Assembly: GCF_027913215.1 (NCBI RefSeq)
Contig: NZ_CP115784.1
Coordinates: forward strand, 744,001-808,000
Direction: 5' to 3'
Length of the DNA stretch: 64,000 nucleotides
Source: Paracoccus aerodenitrificans
GTDB taxonomy: Bacteria > Pseudomonadota > Alphaproteobacteria > Rhodobacterales > Rhodobacteraceae
Shown: in pieces, positions 61,847-64,000 of the stretch
Numbering within the stretch: the first letter of the stretch is position 1
Layout: each line of letters starts with the position of its first letter
Made by a program: the position numbers and the translations under genes
The notes under the pieces: generated by a model
What the model was told of the DNA's origin: nothing
Databases searched by the model: none
Seen by the model: only the letters and a program-made list of their open reading frames with translations

Positions 61847-62308
61847 ATGACGACGCGCACCCGCATGAATGTCTACTTCGATCCCGCTCTGCTGAAACAG
61901 GTGGAAGCGCTGGCCTTGCGCCGAAATGTCTCGAAATCCGCCGTGATCGAGGCTGCTGTGGCATCCTTCATGTCAGGCGATACGACTGAACGGCTGGAAG
62001 CCGCCATGTCGCGCCGCCTGGACAAGCTTGGCCGTCAGTTCGACATGCTGGACGAGGATATTGCCGTGCTGGGCGAAACCCTCTCGCTATTTGTACAATT
62101 CTGGCTGACCCTCACGCCGCCGCTGCCAGACAGTGCAAAACAATCTGCGCGCATCAAAGGAAACGAGCGTTTCGAGGGATTCATGCAGTCCCTTGGTAAG
62201 CGCCTCGCCAACGGTGACAGGTTTCTCAAAGAAATATCGCACGACATGGCTGCGCTACACGACACCTCGCCGGGGGGTAAAACCGAAGGTGACGGCGATG
62301 GGATCTAG
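61847..62308 (+). CDS. CopG-family RHH protein of the trb operon
   Basis: A 153-residue protein with an N-terminal ribbon-helix-helix (RTRMNVYFDPALLKQVEALALRRNVSKSAVIEAAVASF) and a helical middle with one hydrophobic stretch (LSLFVQFWLTLTPPLP). It is standard between traG and trbB in alphaproteobacterial ICEs and may regulate transfer genes. Confidence 0.85.
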   Translation: MTTRTRMNVYFDPALLKQVEALALRRNVSKSAVIEAAVASFMSGDTTERLEAAMSRRLDKLGRQFDMLDEDIAVLGETLSLFVQFWLTLTPPLPDSAKQSARIKGNERFEGFMQSLGKRLANGDRFLKEISHDMAALHDTSPGGKTEGDGDGI

Positions 62309-62454
62309 GATTGCAACCCGTCCTATTCACCGCCAGGCTCCGCCGATGGCCGCACGCGCGTAAACATCTGTTGAAACAGCCCAAAATCAGGTTCTTTTAA
62401 TCGACCCCGATCCGGGGTCCGTCTTTTGCGCGCCCCGTCATGAACGGGGCCGCC

Positions 62455-63435
62455 ATGACTGCATCACATCAAAAACCGGAAACGATTGCCCGTGGCGCGC
62501 GGATGCTGCGCACCGCGCTTGGGGCATCCATCGCCCGGTTTCTGGAAGATCCCGGTGTGGTCGAGGTGATGCTTAACCCGGATGGTCGTATCTGGGTGGA
62601 TCGGCTTTCCGAAGGGTTGGCCGATACGGGGGAGAGGCTGTCCGCTGCCGATGGCGAGCGGATTGTGCGTCTCGTCGCCCATCATGTTGGCGCGGAGGTT
62701 CACGCCCGCGCACCCCGCGTCTCAGCAGAGCTGCCCGAAACCGGCGAACGGTTCGAGGGTCTATTGCCGCCCGTTGTCGCGGCACCCGCCTTTGCCATCC
62801 GCAAACCCGCCGTCGCGGTGTTCACGCTCGACGATTATGTGGCTGCCGGGATCATGACCGGTCTTCAGGCCGAAGTGCTGCGCCTGAACGTCGCCACGCG
62901 CGCCAACATCCTCGTCGCAGGCGGCACCTCCACCGGCAAAACCACGTTGACCAATGCGCTGCTGGCCGAGGTGGCGAAGACCTCGGATCGCGTCGTCATC
63001 ATCGAAGACACGCGCGAACTGCAATGCGCCGCGCCGAACCTTGTCGCCATGCGCACGAAGGATGGCGTGGCGACGCTCTCCGATCTGGTCCGTTCATCCC
63101 TGCGCCTTCGCCCTGATCGCATTCCGGTCGGTGAGGTCCGCGGTTCCGAAGCCCTCGATCTGCTCAAAGCCTGGGGCACAGGTCATCCCGGAGGCATCGG
63201 CACCATCCATGCCGGTTCTGGCATCGGTGCGCTGCGCCGCCTCGAACAGCTCATTCAGGAAGCCGTCATCACCGTCCCGCGTGCGCTGATCGCCGAGACC
63301 ATCGACCTTGTTGCTGTCCTTGCCGGGCGCGGATCGTCGCGACGGCTGGTCGAACTCGCCCGCGTCGATGGGCTGGGACCGGACGGCGATTACGCCATCA
63401 CCCCTGCAACCACCTCAAAAGGAGACCCTTCATGA
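62455..63435 (+). CDS. trbB: TrbB, VirB11-type ATPase
   Basis: A 326-residue secretion ATPase: Walker [18 protein letters not shown], Asp box [11 protein letters not shown], Walker [26 protein letters not shown] and a His box (GTIHAGS). It forms a hexamer at the inner face of the channel and powers pilus assembly. ATG 62455 is used; another ATG at 62440 overlaps a GCCCCGT/ACGGGGC dyad. It overlaps trbC by four bases. Confidence 0.92.
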   Translation: MTASHQKPETIARGARMLRTALGASIARFLEDPGVVEVMLNPDGRIWVDRLSEGLADTGERLSAADGERIVRLVAHHVGAEVHARAPRVSAELPETGERFEGLLPPVVAAPAFAIRKPAVAVFTLDDYVAAGIMTGLQAEVLRLNVATRANILVAGGTSTGKTTLTNALLAEVAKTSDRVVIIEDTRELQCAAPNLVAMRTKDGVATLSDLVRSSLRLRPDRIPVGEVRGSEALDLLKAWGTGHPGGIGTIHAGSGIGALRRLEQLIQEAVITVPRALIAETIDLVAVLAGRGSSRRLVELARVDGLGPDGDYAITPATTSKGDPS

Positions 63436-63764
63436 TCCGCACGATTTCGCGCGGCTGCCGCATCATGGCAACCGCCGCCGCCGCTGTTTCCATCAGCCTG
63501 ATGCTGGCGCCCGCCGCACACGCCTCCGGCTCCTCCATGCCGTGGGAGGCGCCGCTTCAGAGCATCCTTCAGTCGATCGAAGGGCCGGTCGCCAAGATCA
63601 TTGCGGTAATCGTCATCATCGCCACCGGCCTGGCGCTGGCCTTCGGCGATACCTCGGGCGGTTTCCGCCGCCTGATCCAGATCGTCTTCGGCCTCAGCAT
63701 AGCCTTCGCCGCCAGCTCCTTCTTCCTGTCGTTCTTCTCGTTCGGCGGCGGGGCGCTCATCTGA
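63432..63764 (+). CDS. trbC: TrbC, conjugative pilin precursor
   Basis: A 110-residue pilin precursor with a long signal peptide (to about AHAS, residue 36) and two hydrophobic helices (IIAVIVIIATGLALAFG and IVFGLSIAFAASSFFLSFFSFGG). It is the VirB2-type pilin, cyclised by TraF in RP4. The stop overlaps trbD by one base. Confidence 0.9.
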   Translation: MIRTISRGCRIMATAAAAVSISLMLAPAAHASGSSMPWEAPLQSILQSIEGPVAKIIAVIVIIATGLALAFGDTSGGFRRLIQIVFGLSIAFAASSFFLSFFSFGGGALI

Positions 63765-64000
63765 TGGCGGGCGGCCTCGAACAGCTCGACGCGGTGCCGG
63801 GATTTTCGATCCCGGTCCATCGGGCGCTGACCGAGCATATCCTGCTCGGCGGCGCACCGCGCTCCATCGCCATTGTCAACGGCACGCTGGCCGGGGCCGT
63901 CGGCCTCGGCCTTCGTCTCTGGCTGGTTGGCATCGCCATCTGGGCGGTCGGTCATTTCCTCGCGGTATGGGCAGCAAAACGCGACCCGCTCTTCGTCGAG
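63764..64000 (+). CDS. trbD: TrbD, N-terminal part
   Basis: The first 79 residues of a VirB3-like membrane protein (PGFSIPVHRALTEHILLGGAPRSIAIVNGTL, then two hydrophobic helices, ending ...KRDPLFVE at the window edge). It follows trbC with a one-base overlap, as in other trb operons; trbE and later genes should follow beyond the window. Confidence 0.9.
   Translation, partial: MAGGLEQLDAVPGFSIPVHRALTEHILLGGAPRSIAIVNGTLAGAVGLGLRLWLVGIAIWAVGHFLAVWAAKRDPLFVE

Overview
The window is GC-rich mobile DNA from an alphaproteobacterium. Gene content resembles elements of Rhodobacterales, Sphingomonadales or Rhizobiales, but the genus cannot be fixed from sequence alone. Nearly every gene belongs to an integrative, conjugative or defence module, and no housekeeping gene was recognised.

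Layout. (1) 1-2757: end of a three-gene Tn552/Tn5053-like transposon (resolvase, frameshifted DDE transposase, partial TniB-like ATPase) with repeated transposase-binding sites at its right end. (2) 2712-6253: a compact phage- or satellite-like module (AlpA-type regulator, small protein, VRR-NUC nuclease, lambda-O-like initiator with iterons inside its gene, P4-type integrase). (3) 6278-10430: two unknown proteins, then an overlapping TauD-like oxygenase and HEPN/zinc-ribbon pair, which is a candidate undescribed two-gene system. (4) 10719-10764: the 3' part of an initiator tRNA-Met, probably an attachment site, read antisense as the tail of a large serine recombinase. (5) 13131-25500: a defence island with an RHH-regulated Eco57I-like type IIG restriction-modification pair, Gabija (GajA/GajB) and McrBC.

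(6) 25611-38914: ICE maintenance genes (ArdC, DUF2958, ParB, strawberry-notch methylase-helicase, Toprim primase, DUF2493 and several unknowns). Four of these genes share a similar hairpin-forming leader. (7) 39589-41465: AraC regulator, DUF2000 protein and LysE exporter cargo. (8) 42099-51202: the regulatory and DNA-processing core, ordered as in the Mesorhizobium ICEMlSym(R7A) family: DUF6499 and DUF2285 frames joined by a likely +1 frameshift (FseA-like), a DUF2285 antiactivator (QseM-like), an RdfS-like excisionase, RepA with a complete-looking iteron origin, ParA, an RHH protein, DUF2840, TraF peptidase, DUF736, lytic transglycosylase and relaxase. (9) 51285-59689: metabolic and efflux cargo controlled by LysR regulators, inserted between relaxase and coupling protein. 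(10) 59844-64000: TraG, an RHH protein and the start of the trb type IV secretion operon (trbB, trbC, partial trbD).

How it fits together. FseA and RdfS would trigger excision, RepA/oriV and ParA/ParB would maintain the circle, the relaxase and TraG would feed DNA to the Trb channel, and ArdC would protect it on entry. The defence modules and efflux/redox genes are cargo. The tRNA fragment suggests that two elements may be stacked at one tRNA-fMet site, with the left one (integrase to HEPN) ending at 10718. All functions are inferred from sequence motifs read by eye; no database search was run.
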